A stretch of 64,000 bases of DNA from an uncultured Saprospirales bacterium (GCA_937864265.1 CALMIR010000093.1:1-64000); one strand, 5' to 3'. Shown: positions 28,789 through 38,976, numbered from the stretch's first letter. The notes: a model not told the origin generated them from the sequence alone. Numbers and translations are program-made.

Positions 28789-29148
28789 TCAAAACAAGAC
28801 AGGCTGCCCAAAAGTCAGCAAAGTGCCATTGATATCGAGGATGGAAAATTCCAACTGCCCCCAGGGTTTGGGTTCCAGTTTTCCCAATGAAGCCAACTCC
28901 ACTTTTTTTTGGAGGAGTTCTTCGTACCATTTTTCAATATGCTCCGATACCCGTATATAGACCATCCTATCGGATAAATGGGGTACTACGTTTTGATCGA
29001 GGTAAAAATGGATTTCGATTTGATCTTTAGTCAATAGGATATAATCGACGTATTGTCCAATGAGTTTGAACTCCAGCTTTTCCAAATAAAATGCCTTGGT
29101 TGCTTCAATATCTTTTGCAGGCAGTTTTGGAACGATAGCTTGTAGCAT
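28789..29148 (-). CDS. VOC (glyoxalase/bleomycin-resistance) family protein
   Basis: A 119-residue single VOC domain. It begins with the typical VPKLPAKDIEATKAFYLEKLEF segment and has metal-type positions at IEIHFYLD and the terminal GQLEFSILDINGT. The length and the similarity to bleomycin-binding proteins suggest a small dimeric protein. Neither a drug substrate nor catalytic activity can be assigned. It is followed by a family-B half repeat. It is not obviously linked to the GNAT gene, although both are on the minus strand. Confidence 0.85.
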   Translation of the reverse strand: MLQAIVPKLPAKDIEATKAFYLEKLEFKLIGQYVDYILLTKDQIEIHFYLDQNVVPHLSDRMVYIRVSEHIEKWYEELLQKKVELASLGKLEPKPWGQLEFSILDINGTLLTFGQPVLF

Positions 29149-29228
29149 GGAAAGCAGATTTTATGGTTTACTACGAACAACCCCGACTTGGAAGGATTCA
29201 CCCATCAGACCTTTCCATTCGGAATAGC

Positions 29229-29266
29229 CCAATCCCGCTGATGCCGACACGCTTCAGCGGGGTTGG
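29229..29266 (-). terminator. hairpin after the PorP/SprF gene
   Basis: CCAATCCCGCTGA (29229-29241) pairs with TCAGCGGGGTTGG (29254-29266), a 13-bp stem with one G-U and a 12-nt loop, about 50 nt downstream of the PorP/SprF stop on the minus strand. Confidence 0.6.
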
Positions 29267-29316
29267 ACGAGGGTAGGTTCCACTAAACACCACCCACCAA
29301 ATAAATCATCAAAAGC

Positions 29317-30381
29317 TTAAAAATTAGGACATTTTACATTCGTGCGCCAAGTGGCCGGCTGTATATAAATAAAAGAAAGCTCGAAAGCGCCCCTTGAATT
29401 ATTAGCCGCCGCAAGAGAAGAAGTGGTAATATCATAGCTCAGGCCAATATTCCAGCGCTCCATTTCCAAAAAGGTTGTCACTACAAAAGCATCCATGCCA
29501 ATTCCCTCTTCGAGTTGGTTGGACAAATGCACCCAACCACCTGCCCGAATGGCGACTTCTTTCCAATCGCGGTTGGTATATCGCAAGTTGGCGCCAACAG
29601 TGGTGCTGAAGTATTTATGTTGCCCCATAGCCACTACAGCAGGCAGAATACTGATATTGCTATTGAAGGGAAGTTCGCCACCGGCATGCCCTACCCAACG
29701 GGAGTGCAACTCCTCATCGGGCACATCAACAAACGATACATTGGGCGTGTTCAGGTGGTTAAGTGCGCCACCTACATACAAGCTCCTATTGTCGTCGAAC
29801 AATACATACCAGAGCAAGCCAGCATTGAAATCGAGGTACATATCCGTCGATGTACGGTTGGTCGCCTCACCGGAGGATGCTTCGAAATCGACAAAGCCTC
29901 CGGCACCATTGAATTGCTGCGAAAACCACAGTTTTTGCCAATTGAGGCTGTGCTGACCAAAGCCCAATTGTGCCCCGGCTATCAGGTACTGATCATAAGT
30001 GGCATAGCGGCTGCCGCCCAGTTGCTTCATAAAAGCCGTGCTTAGCCCCACTCGGGTACGGGTGAGGTTGGCCGCGCCAGCCTGATCTCTCAAAGCAGTA
30101 AGACCATAGCCAAAAAAGTCGCCTTTTTGAACCCTTTGGCGCACGTCAAAACTCGCAGCAATGGTTCTAAAAGGGTCGGAATCCAAAATACTGGCATACA
30201 ACTCTCGATAATTGGCCACAAAACGCATTTTCCCTTCAAATACGCCTGTCATAGCGGGGTTTAGCTCCAGCGGAGAGGCATAGAACTGGGAAAAGCGGGG
30301 ATCTTGTGCCTGCAATTCTTGCAAAAAAAACAACGCAGAAAATACAAAAATGACACGGGTAAAATATGTTGACATAAGCAT
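29317..30381 (-). CDS. PorP/SprF-family outer-membrane protein (T9SS partner)
   Basis: A 354-residue outer-membrane barrel of the PorP/SprF family. It has a signal peptide (ending LQAQ) followed by the family opening DPRFSQFYASPLELNPAMTG, then barrel strands with repeated glycine/aromatic patterns. PorP/SprF proteins attach specific T9SS adhesins to the cell surface. Here it lies 81 nt downstream of the 1832-residue SprB-repeat adhesin on the same strand, the classic gene pair. A strong hairpin in that gap may set the ratio of the two products. It is a dedicated partner rather than the core PorP, judged by context. Confidence 0.92.
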   Translation of the reverse strand: MLMSTYFTRVIFVFSALFFLQELQAQDPRFSQFYASPLELNPAMTGVFEGKMRFVANYRELYASILDSDPFRTIAASFDVRQRVQKGDFFGYGLTALRDQAGAANLTRTRVGLSTAFMKQLGGSRYATYDQYLIAGAQLGFGQHSLNWQKLWFSQQFNGAGGFVDFEASSGEATNRTSTDMYLDFNAGLLWYVLFDDNRSLYVGGALNHLNTPNVSFVDVPDEELHSRWVGHAGGELPFNSNISILPAVVAMGQHKYFSTTVGANLRYTNRDWKEVAIRAGGWVHLSNQLEEGIGMDAFVVTTFLEMERWNIGLSYDITTSSLAAANNSRGAFELSFIYIQPATWRTNVKCPNF

Positions 30382-30412
30382 GTTTTTTAAAGCTTAAATT
30401 TTGAATAAGGAA

Positions 30413-30452
30413 GGATAGCCTGATCGCAAACTTCGTTTCCATCAGGCTATCC
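30413..30452 (-). promoter_or_regulatory. hairpin in the adhesin-porP gap
   Basis: A perfect 12-bp stem, GGATAGCCTGAT (30413-30424) with ATCAGGCTATCC (30441-30452), loop 16 nt. It lies 10 nt after the adhesin stop and 31 nt before the PorP/SprF start. It could act as a partial terminator or mRNA stabiliser. Confidence 0.55.
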
Positions 30453-30462
30453 CCATGTTGGT

Positions 30463-33400
30463 TTATCTGATCAAAGTTGTATGACCGCTTAGGGTTTCTT
30501 CCATACCGTCTTTGTAAATGACTTCTAGGTACCAGACATATACCCCTGAACTGGCCGCTTGGCCTTTAAAGAAGCCATCCCATCCATGTTGGGTGTCGTT
30601 GACCATGAAATCTGCATCTTCATGCACCAATTCGCCCCAACGGTCATAAATCCGAAAACTCTTGATCATGGTATTCTCGCCGTCTTTTCCATGCACCATC
30701 AATAGCTCGTTGGTATTGTCCCCATTGGGTGAAAACCCGGTTGGTACAGCGATGATGCGCGGTTTGTCCACGTATATCCATATTTGGTCGCTGGCTTCAC
30801 AGCCATTGGCATCCCTGGCGTGCAAGGTATATAATATGGAATAATCCGGCTGAGAAGTTGTTGTCAAACATTTGACACAACTCAGCGTGCCTTCATAGGG
30901 TGCTTCCCATGTGAATTCAATTTCACCTTGGCCTGATTGAGCCATTGCATTTAAGGAAACACTATCACCCAAAATCAGGGTAATGGATTCGGGGCCTGCA
31001 TCAACAACCAAGGGGGCTGGGTCAAACAATTCTGCCTCTTCTGCAAATATACAGCCGTTGCCATCTCTAATATACACGGTATATGACCCGGCATTCAGCG
31101 CAATTTGCATGCTAGACCCGTTGAAGAATTGGTTGTCCAAACTGTATCGGTAAGGCGGTGTGCCGCCATCCGCAAAAATGCTGATGGCGCCGTCTTTTTT
31201 ACCAAAACAGCTTGGATCCTGTGTCTCCAGGTCAGCAATTAATGTTTCCGGCTCGGTCACCTCTACAGAGGCCTCTAATTCACAACCATTGGCATCAACG
31301 AGGGTCAACTCATAGACGCCAGCAGACAGGTTAATGAGTTCAGCAGACTGCGCACCATTCGACCACAAATAACTGTATTCAGGTGTACCGCCATTGGCTA
31401 CAATGGAAATGGCACCTTCTTTTGAGCCAAAACAATCGTTGTCTTCTACATTGGCCAAATAAGTAACGGCAGTAGGTTGTGCCAATTCAACCGAGGAAAA
31501 AGCAATACAGCCCAGGTTATCCGTAATGGTAACAAAATAGGTACCCGCTGAAAGGTTGTCGGCACTTTCCTGCGTTTGTCCAGTGCTCCACTCGTAGGTG
31601 TAATCCTCGTTTGGTCCGAATATTTCGCTGACTGTCGCGACCCCATCGTTGCCTCCGAAGCAACTCACTGGCGTCGTCGCGATATTGAAAGTGATGGCTT
31701 CGGGTTCTTCCAGGAATCTGGATTTGACCCGTTCGCAGCCCTGCGCGTCTGTCACCGTTACGCTATAGGTAGCGCCCCCGACCAAGCCTTCAATGGTGTT
31801 TCCCGTTTCATTGGTACTCCATTGGATGAGGTAATCGTCTTCTGACTGGCCAACCCCGCCACTTAGTGCAATCACGCCCAAGCGGCCATTCTCCAAGCCA
31901 TTACAAGAGGGCGATTCTTCCAAAATCAAGAAATCTACCTCATCCAAATCTTGTAATAAAATTTCGCCACTGGCTTCGCAGCCATTCTCGTCCGTTACAA
32001 TCACTTCGTATAGGATGGAATCCAAGCCAGTAGCTGTCGCTAAAGTTTGGCCGTTACTCCACAAATACGTGTAATTGGTACCGGTGCCTCCCATAGCGCT
32101 TACCGAGGCTTCGTTGTTCATTTGACCAAAGCAGCCCCTGAAAGTTTGGGAAAGGCTCAAGGTGACGGGTTCTTCCGGTTCGCCTACTGTTGCTACCGCT
32201 TCTGCGATACAGCCTTGGGCATCCGTAATGCTCACCTCATAATTACCCGCCAACAAATCGGTGGCAGTTTCAGTATTTTGGCCATTGGGCCAGGCATATT
32301 GATAAGGCATGGTCCCCCCCGCAACGATGGCTTGTGCTGTGCCATCATCTAATCCTACACAAGAAGCGTCACTGAGGTTAAAATTGATGCCGATAAGCTC
32401 TGGCTGGGTAACCTCTACGGGACTTACGATTTGACAATCATTGGTATCGGTAATCGTCACCGAATAAGAGCCCGCTGCTAAGAGCGCGGCCGTTTCATCA
32501 ATTTGCGAAAGCGGGTCATCCCACAAGTAAGTATAAGTTCCCGTTCCGCCCGATACAAGCACCGTTGCGAAACCATTGGCTTCGCCAAAACAGGAAGGTT
32601 CTACCACATCAATGGATTCGATCACCAAGCCATTGGGACTATCGACGTCTATACAATTGGCAGCCAAACAACCATTGGCATCTGTTACCGATACGCAATA
32701 AGCTCCGGGCGATAAACCCGTCAGTTGGGTGCCTGTACCCGCATTGCTCCAGGTGTAAGCTAGCATTCCCGTGCCGCCAGAAGCAAGTAAATTCACTTGA
32801 CCATCATTGCTATTGTTACAACTGGCATCTGTTGCCGTTAGTTCGATTTGGATTTCATCTGGCCCTGTAAGTTCAAAACTGGCCGTAGCCGTACAGCCCT
32901 CGCTATCGGTTACCATTACTTCATAAACGCCCACGCCAATATCGCTCAGCACATTACTCATAACAACAGGGGTAGTGTTCCAGGAATACGAATAGGGTGT
33001 CGTACCACCTATAGGAAATGCCTGCAAGCTCCCCGTTGTACCTTCATAACAAAGAATGCCGGTCAAACTGTTGATGCTTACCAATAGCGTATCTGGTTCA
33101 TTGATAAAAAACGGAACAGTATCCACACAGCCCACCATATCGCTAACCACTACAAAGTGGTTGCCGGCAGGGAGTCCGATGAAATTACCATTTGACTGCC
33201 CGTCATCGCTGCCGTCCAGAAAGTATTGATATGGAACAGTACCATTATTTGCCTGTACAGAAACAGAACCATCGGAGAAGCTATGGCAGCTCACATCTTG
33301 TGTATTGCCCACCAAAGCACCGCTCAAATTACAGAAATCAAAGGTGCAAAGGCCACTGCCTTCTCCTATGTTGCAGTTCAAATTCTGGGCAACCACTCGA

Positions 33401-35961
33401 ACCTGCAATTCCACATCATCGCCATTGACCAAGCTGCTGACGCTATAGGTCGTTCCACTGATGGGGCCTTGCCAGCCTGATTCCACCCCGTTGATGATCA
33501 CATTTACTTCGTATTCCGTAAAACTACCCACTTGATCCCAGCTAAAAACAATAGATGAACTATTTTCATCTGAAATACAGTTGATAAGCGGTGCAGGAAT
33601 GTTATTGACGACCTCCACCAAGATCTGATCCGTATAAGAGCAGCCATAACTGTCCATACTCGTCACCTGATAAGTAGTAGTTACAGCAGGTGTTGCGTTC
33701 GGATTGGGGCAGTTGGTACAGCTCAATCCGGCTCCTGTCCAGGCGTAAGTAATGGTATTCTGCGAATTAAAGGTGATCGACCAGGAAATAATTTCGCCTA
33801 CATCATTAGGGGCAAAAGCATCTGTGGCAAAAAGCGTCCAATTGCCGTTGATCGTGGCACCATTCAGGGCATTCCAGTTGCCTTCGGGTAAAAATTCGCC
33901 AGTAAAAGGCCCAGTGCCCGAAGTAATGGGTACTGTTGCCGTAGGCGTAAAACAAGTATTGGTATAATTATCCGACCCGCCGCCATTTCCACTGGTCAAC
34001 TCCAATATCTGCCCAGATGGCGCCTGCAGCCAAACATTTATATCCGAATTCCAATTGTTATCAATGTTGATGCAGATAGATTCGATCTGGTTCTGTGGAT
34101 TGGTGAGCGTGTTAGGTGCTACGCTGTTTACCTGGATACGAGATTGGAATGGATTGACCGGGGGGTGGTTGGCGGCACCAAAGGAAGCCAAAGGTATCGC
34201 CTCAAAAACCACCTCGCTCAACAAAGCATCCTCATTCAATACATCTATGCTCACCGTTTCACCTTGACAAATGATGGTGTCATTTTGTGGGGTAATATTT
34301 TCCGAACAGTCGTGGCAATTCGGATGCGTAAAAGGTAGGATCGAAACCGCAACAGATGTATCGTAAGAACAGCCAAATTCATCCATCACACTGAAGGTAT
34401 AACTAGCTGTACCTGCATTTTGCGGAGCAGCCGAAATAGAATCTGGTTGGTAATAAAAAATAGTGGGATTATCCTGCCAGGAAAAATCCATGATCTGTGG
34501 GGTAAAAGTCTCCAAGTCTGGATACAAATCCTGTGCAAAGTCAATGCGCCATTCAAAAATCCAGCCGTTATCGGATCCCCATCTGTCCCATACCGTAATT
34601 GTCCAATCGCCGTTAAGGGTACAGCCAATCAGGTCGCTCAATGGGTCATACGATTCGTAGTTGCCCGCAGGCAAGGTACCCGGTTGGTTATTCGTCGCGT
34701 ATTCCCGCCAGGTGCCGTTCGTAGCTGTTGTAGTCCAGCAATACTCCCAACCTATACCTTGACCTGGTGGATTGGGCGTATTGAAGTCGTCTGCTTCATA
34801 GGGTATCCCCAAAAAGGTTTCTCCGGCGCCTTGTGTGTTGGTAGGCACGTAATTGTGCAAAATAATTTCCGTACCGTCTGGGCAAGTCAGCAAGATTTCC
34901 AAATCGTGCAGCCAGGAATGTTCCATAATGACACAAATGCCTAAAAGGTCATTCACATTGGTCAGGGTCTGTCCGGGAGAGAAGTTATTGAAGGTCACAG
35001 TGGACTGGTGGGGAACGCCAATACCATCCGGCAAAGGCAAAGAATCCGATACAATAGCACCACTGGGAAAACTGCCTTCTACGGGCATCACCGACACCAC
35101 ATCGGCCATGTCCATCGCATTCACAGAGGCACTCAAATTGATCGTATCGCCTGCACAAACCTCTTGTAACAAATCTTCATTGATCATAAAATCCGGGTGG
35201 GTCGATACCCTCACCCGTTGGCCAATATAGTTGATATTGGTACAGCCTTCTATATCCGTTATGGTCAATTGCACGGTATAACCGCCCGATTCTTCAAAGA
35301 CATGGGACACATTTGGGCCCACTGCCGACTGGCCATCGCCAAAATTCCATTCAAAGGTGGAAGTCAAATCCGATTGGTTGTAATCAATCCCATTTTGCGG
35401 ATATAGCCCGGTGGACTCGAAAAATACCCGATCGCCTGGACAAATGTCTATCCAACCGGTGTCTGCTGGAAAGGCTAAGGGATCGGTCATAGTCAACTCG
35501 GCAAAAATGGTTTGGCAAGCCTGAATGCAGTTGATGTCAGCACTCCAGCCTGCTCCTTGCATACTGGCATCGGAGGTAAAAGTCATGGTGAGGCAGCCTG
35601 AAGGGTTCGCCACCGTTGCTTGTACCGTGTAGCTTTGCGCGCCTAGAAAATCTTCTGAGCAGGCCAGTAGCGGTGCTCCAGTGTTTTGCCCATCATAAAA
35701 GCAGAGGTTATCGCCTGCCCCAATATCCGAATTGGAAAAAACCAACTGGATATAATCCGATGGGTCGCTCGGACAAATCGTCATCGTTTGATTTAGATTC
35801 GGCCCGTAATTTCCATTGCCGCCCGAATCGACAAAAAATCCATTACAAGTACTGACGCTTGGGGAACTGCCCATAATCACGTTCTGCCCCAAAGCTCGAT
35901 TGGTAAAAAAGAAAAGTGCTGTTAATACAGCCAGATAGCATGTAGAAATCCTCATTGGCAA
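30463..35961 (-). CDS. giant SprB-repeat surface adhesin with CUB, PKD, P-type and gliding C-terminal domains
   Basis: A 1832-residue T9SS-exported surface protein. The signal peptide covers residues 1-25. A CUB-like domain follows (about 30-145), then a PKD domain (about 185-255, FEWNFGDG...). Two proprotein-convertase P-like domains sit at about 280-475 and 575-730, and a fibronectin-like segment near 770-850. Ten SprB repeats (pattern SCxGxxDG...GGTPxYxYxWSNG...LSAGxYxVTVTDxxGC) occupy about 860-1650. The last 85 residues (GFSPNGDNTNE to the end) are the gliding-motility/CHU_C type B sorting domain. It is likely a gliding or attachment adhesin tethered by the adjacent PorP/SprF. Confidence 0.93.
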   Translation of the reverse strand: MPMRISTCYLAVLTALFFFTNRALGQNVIMGSSPSVSTCNGFFVDSGGNGNYGPNLNQTMTICPSDPSDYIQLVFSNSDIGAGDNLCFYDGQNTGAPLLACSEDFLGAQSYTVQATVANPSGCLTMTFTSDASMQGAGWSADINCIQACQTIFAELTMTDPLAFPADTGWIDICPGDRVFFESTGLYPQNGIDYNQSDLTSTFEWNFGDGQSAVGPNVSHVFEESGGYTVQLTITDIEGCTNINYIGQRVRVSTHPDFMINEDLLQEVCAGDTINLSASVNAMDMADVVSVMPVEGSFPSGAIVSDSLPLPDGIGVPHQSTVTFNNFSPGQTLTNVNDLLGICVIMEHSWLHDLEILLTCPDGTEIILHNYVPTNTQGAGETFLGIPYEADDFNTPNPPGQGIGWEYCWTTTATNGTWREYATNNQPGTLPAGNYESYDPLSDLIGCTLNGDWTITVWDRWGSDNGWIFEWRIDFAQDLYPDLETFTPQIMDFSWQDNPTIFYYQPDSISAAPQNAGTASYTFSVMDEFGCSYDTSVAVSILPFTHPNCHDCSENITPQNDTIICQGETVSIDVLNEDALLSEVVFEAIPLASFGAANHPPVNPFQSRIQVNSVAPNTLTNPQNQIESICINIDNNWNSDINVWLQAPSGQILELTSGNGGGSDNYTNTCFTPTATVPITSGTGPFTGEFLPEGNWNALNGATINGNWTLFATDAFAPNDVGEIISWSITFNSQNTITYAWTGAGLSCTNCPNPNATPAVTTTYQVTSMDSYGCSYTDQILVEVVNNIPAPLINCISDENSSSIVFSWDQVGSFTEYEVNVIINGVESGWQGPISGTTYSVSSLVNGDDVELQVRVVAQNLNCNIGEGSGLCTFDFCNLSGALVGNTQDVSCHSFSDGSVSVQANNGTVPYQYFLDGSDDGQSNGNFIGLPAGNHFVVVSDMVGCVDTVPFFINEPDTLLVSINSLTGILCYEGTTGSLQAFPIGGTTPYSYSWNTTPVVMSNVLSDIGVGVYEVMVTDSEGCTATASFELTGPDEIQIELTATDASCNNSNDGQVNLLASGGTGMLAYTWSNAGTGTQLTGLSPGAYCVSVTDANGCLAANCIDVDSPNGLVIESIDVVEPSCFGEANGFATVLVSGGTGTYTYLWDDPLSQIDETAALLAAGSYSVTITDTNDCQIVSPVEVTQPELIGINFNLSDASCVGLDDGTAQAIVAGGTMPYQYAWPNGQNTETATDLLAGNYEVSITDAQGCIAEAVATVGEPEEPVTLSLSQTFRGCFGQMNNEASVSAMGGTGTNYTYLWSNGQTLATATGLDSILYEVIVTDENGCEASGEILLQDLDEVDFLILEESPSCNGLENGRLGVIALSGGVGQSEDDYLIQWSTNETGNTIEGLVGGATYSVTVTDAQGCERVKSRFLEEPEAITFNIATTPVSCFGGNDGVATVSEIFGPNEDYTYEWSTGQTQESADNLSAGTYFVTITDNLGCIAFSSVELAQPTAVTYLANVEDNDCFGSKEGAISIVANGGTPEYSYLWSNGAQSAELINLSAGVYELTLVDANGCELEASVEVTEPETLIADLETQDPSCFGKKDGAISIFADGGTPPYRYSLDNQFFNGSSMQIALNAGSYTVYIRDGNGCIFAEEAELFDPAPLVVDAGPESITLILGDSVSLNAMAQSGQGEIEFTWEAPYEGTLSCVKCLTTTSQPDYSILYTLHARDANGCEASDQIWIYVDKPRIIAVPTGFSPNGDNTNELLMVHGKDGENTMIKSFRIYDRWGELVHEDADFMVNDTQHGWDGFFKGQAASSGVYVWYLEVIYKDGMEETLSGHTTLIR

Positions 35962-36416
35962 CTACTTTGCATGGTTTTTAAATGGAATGTCCTATTTTTC
36001 ACCCAACGCTTTCCTAAAGCATCGGCTGGAAAGTGCAGGTAAATAGATTAGGTTGTTCTTTAATTTCAGAGATTGAAGCTATCAGACCATAGATAGTAAC
36101 ATCCTAAAACAGGTCAATTAAAATACTGAATTGCAATATACTATAAACAAGTTGGTTTCAGAATTTAGCAATTGTATCTAAAGTCCGAAGTGAATGACCT
36201 GTGCAAAATAGGAAAAAATATGCTGGAGCACGGGAATAGTTGCTGAAAAATCAAAAATGTCAGGATACTAACAAAAACGCGAAGGGCAACCTGCCTGCTT
36301 ATGAGCAAAGTTTTAAAAAAAGGGCTTATTTTCAGATACAACAAAGATAGAAAAAATATTATTAAATGTATCGAATTTCTAACTTTGCGCATCTTTTAAG
36401 GAAAAAAATTCATTCT
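35962..36416. other. 455-nt intergenic region between divergent genes
   Basis: AT-rich spacer between the adhesin and folD. It holds the folD -7 box at 36380-36387 and a minus-strand TATCTTTG at 36342-36349 that could start the adhesin transcript with a leader of about 375 nt. No repeat, RNA gene or ORF is supported. Confidence 0.5.
36380..36387 (+). promoter_or_regulatory. promoter -7 box for folD (TAACTTTG)
   Basis: TAACTTTG matches TAnnTTTG, 29 nt before the ATG at 36417. It lies inside a longer frame from ATG 36366, supporting the downstream start. Confidence 0.5.
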
Positions 36417-37298
36417 ATGAATAGCCTGGATGGCAAAAAACTAGCCGCAGATATTCGCGAGGAGTTATCGGAAGCGGTACAGGAAATCAAGCGACAAAAC
36501 GGCAAAATCCCTCATTTGGCTGCCGTATTAGTAGGAGAAGACCCGGCGAGCCAGGTTTATGTAAGAAACAAAGTTCAGTCTTGCGAAAAAGTAGGTTTTA
36601 CATCCACGCTGATCAAAGAAGAAGCCAATATTTCGGAGGCGGCGCTGTTGGAAATCGTTCACCGATTAAACAATGACCCCGATATTGACGGGTTTATCGT
36701 TCAGTTGCCATTGCCTCGGCACATCGACGAAGAAAAAATCACCTTGGCCATTCGCCCTGAAAAAGATGTGGATGGTTTTCATCCCGTCAATTTTGGCCGC
36801 ATGGCACAAGGATTGCCCTGCTACTTGCCCGCGACCCCTGCCGGTATCCTTGAAATCATCCGACGCTACCAACTACCCACGGAGGGCAAAGAGGTCGTAG
36901 TCATTGGCAGAAGCAATATTGTGGGTACGCCCATCAGCATCCTGCTTTCCAGAAAGGATTATCCGGGAAATGCAACGGTAACCATTTGCCACAGCCGCAC
37001 GCCTGACATTAGCGCTCATACGCGCCGCGCCGATATTTTAGTAGCAGCCATTGGCAAGCCCGAGTTTGTCACCGCCGATATGGTCAAGGAAGGAGTGGTC
37101 GTCATTGATGTGGGCATCAATCGGGTCGAAGACCCCAATAGCAAATCGGGCTACCGCCTATGCGGCGACGTGGACTTTGAAAGCGTCAGCAAAAAGGCCT
37201 CCTGGATCACGCCAGTACCTGGTGGAGTCGGACAGTTAACGGTGGTTTCCTTGCTAATGAATACGCTGAAGGCCAGCAAAAAAGAAGTGTACGTCTGA
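36417..37298 (+). CDS. folD: bifunctional methylenetetrahydrofolate dehydrogenase / cyclohydrolase
   Basis: A 293-residue FolD from ATG 36417. The upstream ATG at 36366 would overlap the promoter box and add residues foreign to the family. Motifs: VGEDPASQVYVRNK with the catalytic lysine near residue 54, the GFIVQLPLP signature, the NADP-binding GRSNIVGTP near residue 165, and the C-terminal TPVPGGVGQLTV. It interconverts 5,10-methylene-, methenyl- and 10-formyl-tetrahydrofolate in one-carbon metabolism. A short family-B repeat follows the stop, then a DinB-like gene. Confidence 0.96.
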   Translation: MNSLDGKKLAADIREELSEAVQEIKRQNGKIPHLAAVLVGEDPASQVYVRNKVQSCEKVGFTSTLIKEEANISEAALLEIVHRLNNDPDIDGFIVQLPLPRHIDEEKITLAIRPEKDVDGFHPVNFGRMAQGLPCYLPATPAGILEIIRRYQLPTEGKEVVVIGRSNIVGTPISILLSRKDYPGNATVTICHSRTPDISAHTRRADILVAAIGKPEFVTADMVKEGVVVIDVGINRVEDPNSKSGYRLCGDVDFESVSKKASWITPVPGGVGQLTVVSLLMNTLKASKKEVYV

Positions 37299-37302
37299 TT
37301 AA

Positions 37303-37347
37303 AGTAATGTGCAAAAATTACTTCCCAATTTTTCTGCGTTACATAAT
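37303..37347. repeat. dispersed palindromic element, family B, copy 5 (short form)
   Basis: The minimal form, 45 bp: AATGTGCAAAAATTACTTCCC joined directly to AATTTTTCTGCGTTACATAA. It starts 4 nt after the folD stop. Unlike most other copies, the TGTGCAAAA arm faces the gene end. Confidence 0.7.
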
Positions 37348-37392
37348 TCCCCAAAAGCCGTTTTTACTTGTTTTACAATTTTTTGAAAAGTT

Positions 37393-37917
37393 ATGAACAG
37401 CAAAGAAGGCACTTATCATATGGCCAATCAAATCAAACAATTGATTGATCGGATTGCCCCCCTGGAATATGCCATGCCCCTGGAAGTATTCAATGGATCG
37501 AGCCTAGGACAGCATTTCAGACATATTCTGGAATTTTACATCTGCCTGATGGACGGTATTGAAACAGGCGTCGTTGACTACGCCAGCCGGAAGCGCAACT
37601 TGGCTTTTGAAACCAACCCGGAGGAAGCCTGCCGAGTCTTTATGGAAGTGGCCAGCCAAGTTGGGCTGATAGATGAATTTCAAACGGTGCAGGTCAGAGC
37701 GGATTTTTCTGATCAACCAGAGGTCATCAGGCCAGTCCTTCAATCCACCGTTGGCCGCGAATTGATGTTTGCCTACGACCACGCCATCCACCATTTGGCT
37801 ATGGTGAAAATCGGACTGGCAGCATTGAACCCAGCAGCTTTGACAGATCAAAACTTGGGTGTTGCACCCTCAACCCTCAAGTACCGCCAGATAGAAACCG
37901 CCGTAGAAAAACAATAA
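37393..37917 (+). CDS. DinB/YfiT-like four-helix protein
   Basis: A 174-residue protein resembling the DinB superfamily of metal-binding four-helix bundles. Two histidine-rich helices provide likely ligands: SLGQHFRHILEF near residue 37 and FAYDHAIHHLAMVKIG near residue 124. In DinB proteins three histidines bind a divalent metal, and members include thiol transferases and proteins of unknown function. It is 15 nt upstream of the TPR lipoprotein gene, so the two are probably co-transcribed. The substrate is unknown. Confidence 0.78.
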   Translation: MNSKEGTYHMANQIKQLIDRIAPLEYAMPLEVFNGSSLGQHFRHILEFYICLMDGIETGVVDYASRKRNLAFETNPEEACRVFMEVASQVGLIDEFQTVQVRADFSDQPEVIRPVLQSTVGRELMFAYDHAIHHLAMVKIGLAALNPAALTDQNLGVAPSTLKYRQIETAVEKQ

Positions 37918-37932
37918 TTTTATTTTCAAGCT

Positions 37933-38940
37933 ATGATACTAAAGCGATTTTTATTGCCCGGCCTCGCCGCCTGCTTTTTATTTATAAGTTGCAAAAACAA
38001 CACTGCTGATAGTCAGGCCGAAATAATGCCAACGGGCGATCCTGCCATTGATGCCCTTTCCGTACAGATCGCGGAAAATCCCAATAATCCGGCGCTTTAT
38101 GCCGAACGGGCGCGTCTTTTTTATGAAAATGACGGTTACGATGAAGCCCTGTTGGATTTGGATAAGGCTTTGCTACTGGATTCCACCAATGTGGATTACC
38201 TGCACCTGAAGGCCGATGTTTACCTCGACTATTTTCGCTCGCGGCAAGCCTTGATGGTGATGGAAAAAGCAGCCGAGTTATTTCCAGACCGCATCCCTAC
38301 CCTGCTCAAATTGAGTGAATTTCAAATGATTCTGAAGCAAAATACGGAATCGATGAAAACCATCGACCGGGTTTTGCAAATCGACCCACAAAATGCCGAG
38401 GCATATTTTATGTTTGGGATGAATTTCAAAGAAACCGGCGACACCATCCGCTCGATCAATAGTTTTCAAAAAGCCGTAGAGCTGGATGCAGACATGGTAG
38501 ATGCCTGGATTTTGCTAGGCCAATTGTACCACATCAGAGGGGATAACAAGCTGGCTTTAAGTTATTTAGACAACGCTATCAGAGTAGCTCCTGATTATGT
38601 GGATGCCTGGCATGCCAAAGCAGATTACTATTCTGACTTGGGGCAGCTCCAAGCAGCGATAGACACTTATAGCGAGCTGCAACGGATAGCGCCTCAGTAC
38701 AAAGAAGCTTACTTCAACTCCGGGCTTATTTATCTGGACTTGGATTCGCTGGCTGCCGCTAAAAAGCAATTCGATATAGCTGTAAAAATATCGCCTACTT
38801 ACATTCAGGCCTATTTTTATAGGGGCTTGACTGCTGAAATGTTGGGCGACCGCGCTGCCGCTAAAGTAGATTATGAACAAGCCCTGCGCCTGGCTCCTTC
38901 CTATACCAATGCCCAGGAAGGACTGGAGCGGGTGAAGTAG
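37933..38940 (+). CDS. TPR-repeat lipoprotein
   Basis: A 335-residue lipoprotein (lipobox LFISC, about C20) with seven or eight canonical TPR units from residue 45 to the end, for example ALYAERARLFYENDGYDEAL and YFMFGMNFKETGDTIRSI. The protein should sit in the periplasm or on the inner face of the outer membrane and act as a scaffold. No enzymatic motif is seen. The start is ATG 37933, 15 nt after the DinB-like stop. A family-A palindrome lies downstream, between this gene and the convergent T9SS gene. Confidence 0.88.
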   Translation: MILKRFLLPGLAACFLFISCKNNTADSQAEIMPTGDPAIDALSVQIAENPNNPALYAERARLFYENDGYDEALLDLDKALLLDSTNVDYLHLKADVYLDYFRSRQALMVMEKAAELFPDRIPTLLKLSEFQMILKQNTESMKTIDRVLQIDPQNAEAYFMFGMNFKETGDTIRSINSFQKAVELDADMVDAWILLGQLYHIRGDNKLALSYLDNAIRVAPDYVDAWHAKADYYSDLGQLQAAIDTYSELQRIAPQYKEAYFNSGLIYLDLDSLAAAKKQFDIAVKISPTYIQAYFYRGLTAEMLGDRAAAKVDYEQALRLAPSYTNAQEGLERVK

Positions 38941-38976
38941 GTATGTGGTATTGAGGGGCTAATCCTGCTTTTAGCG

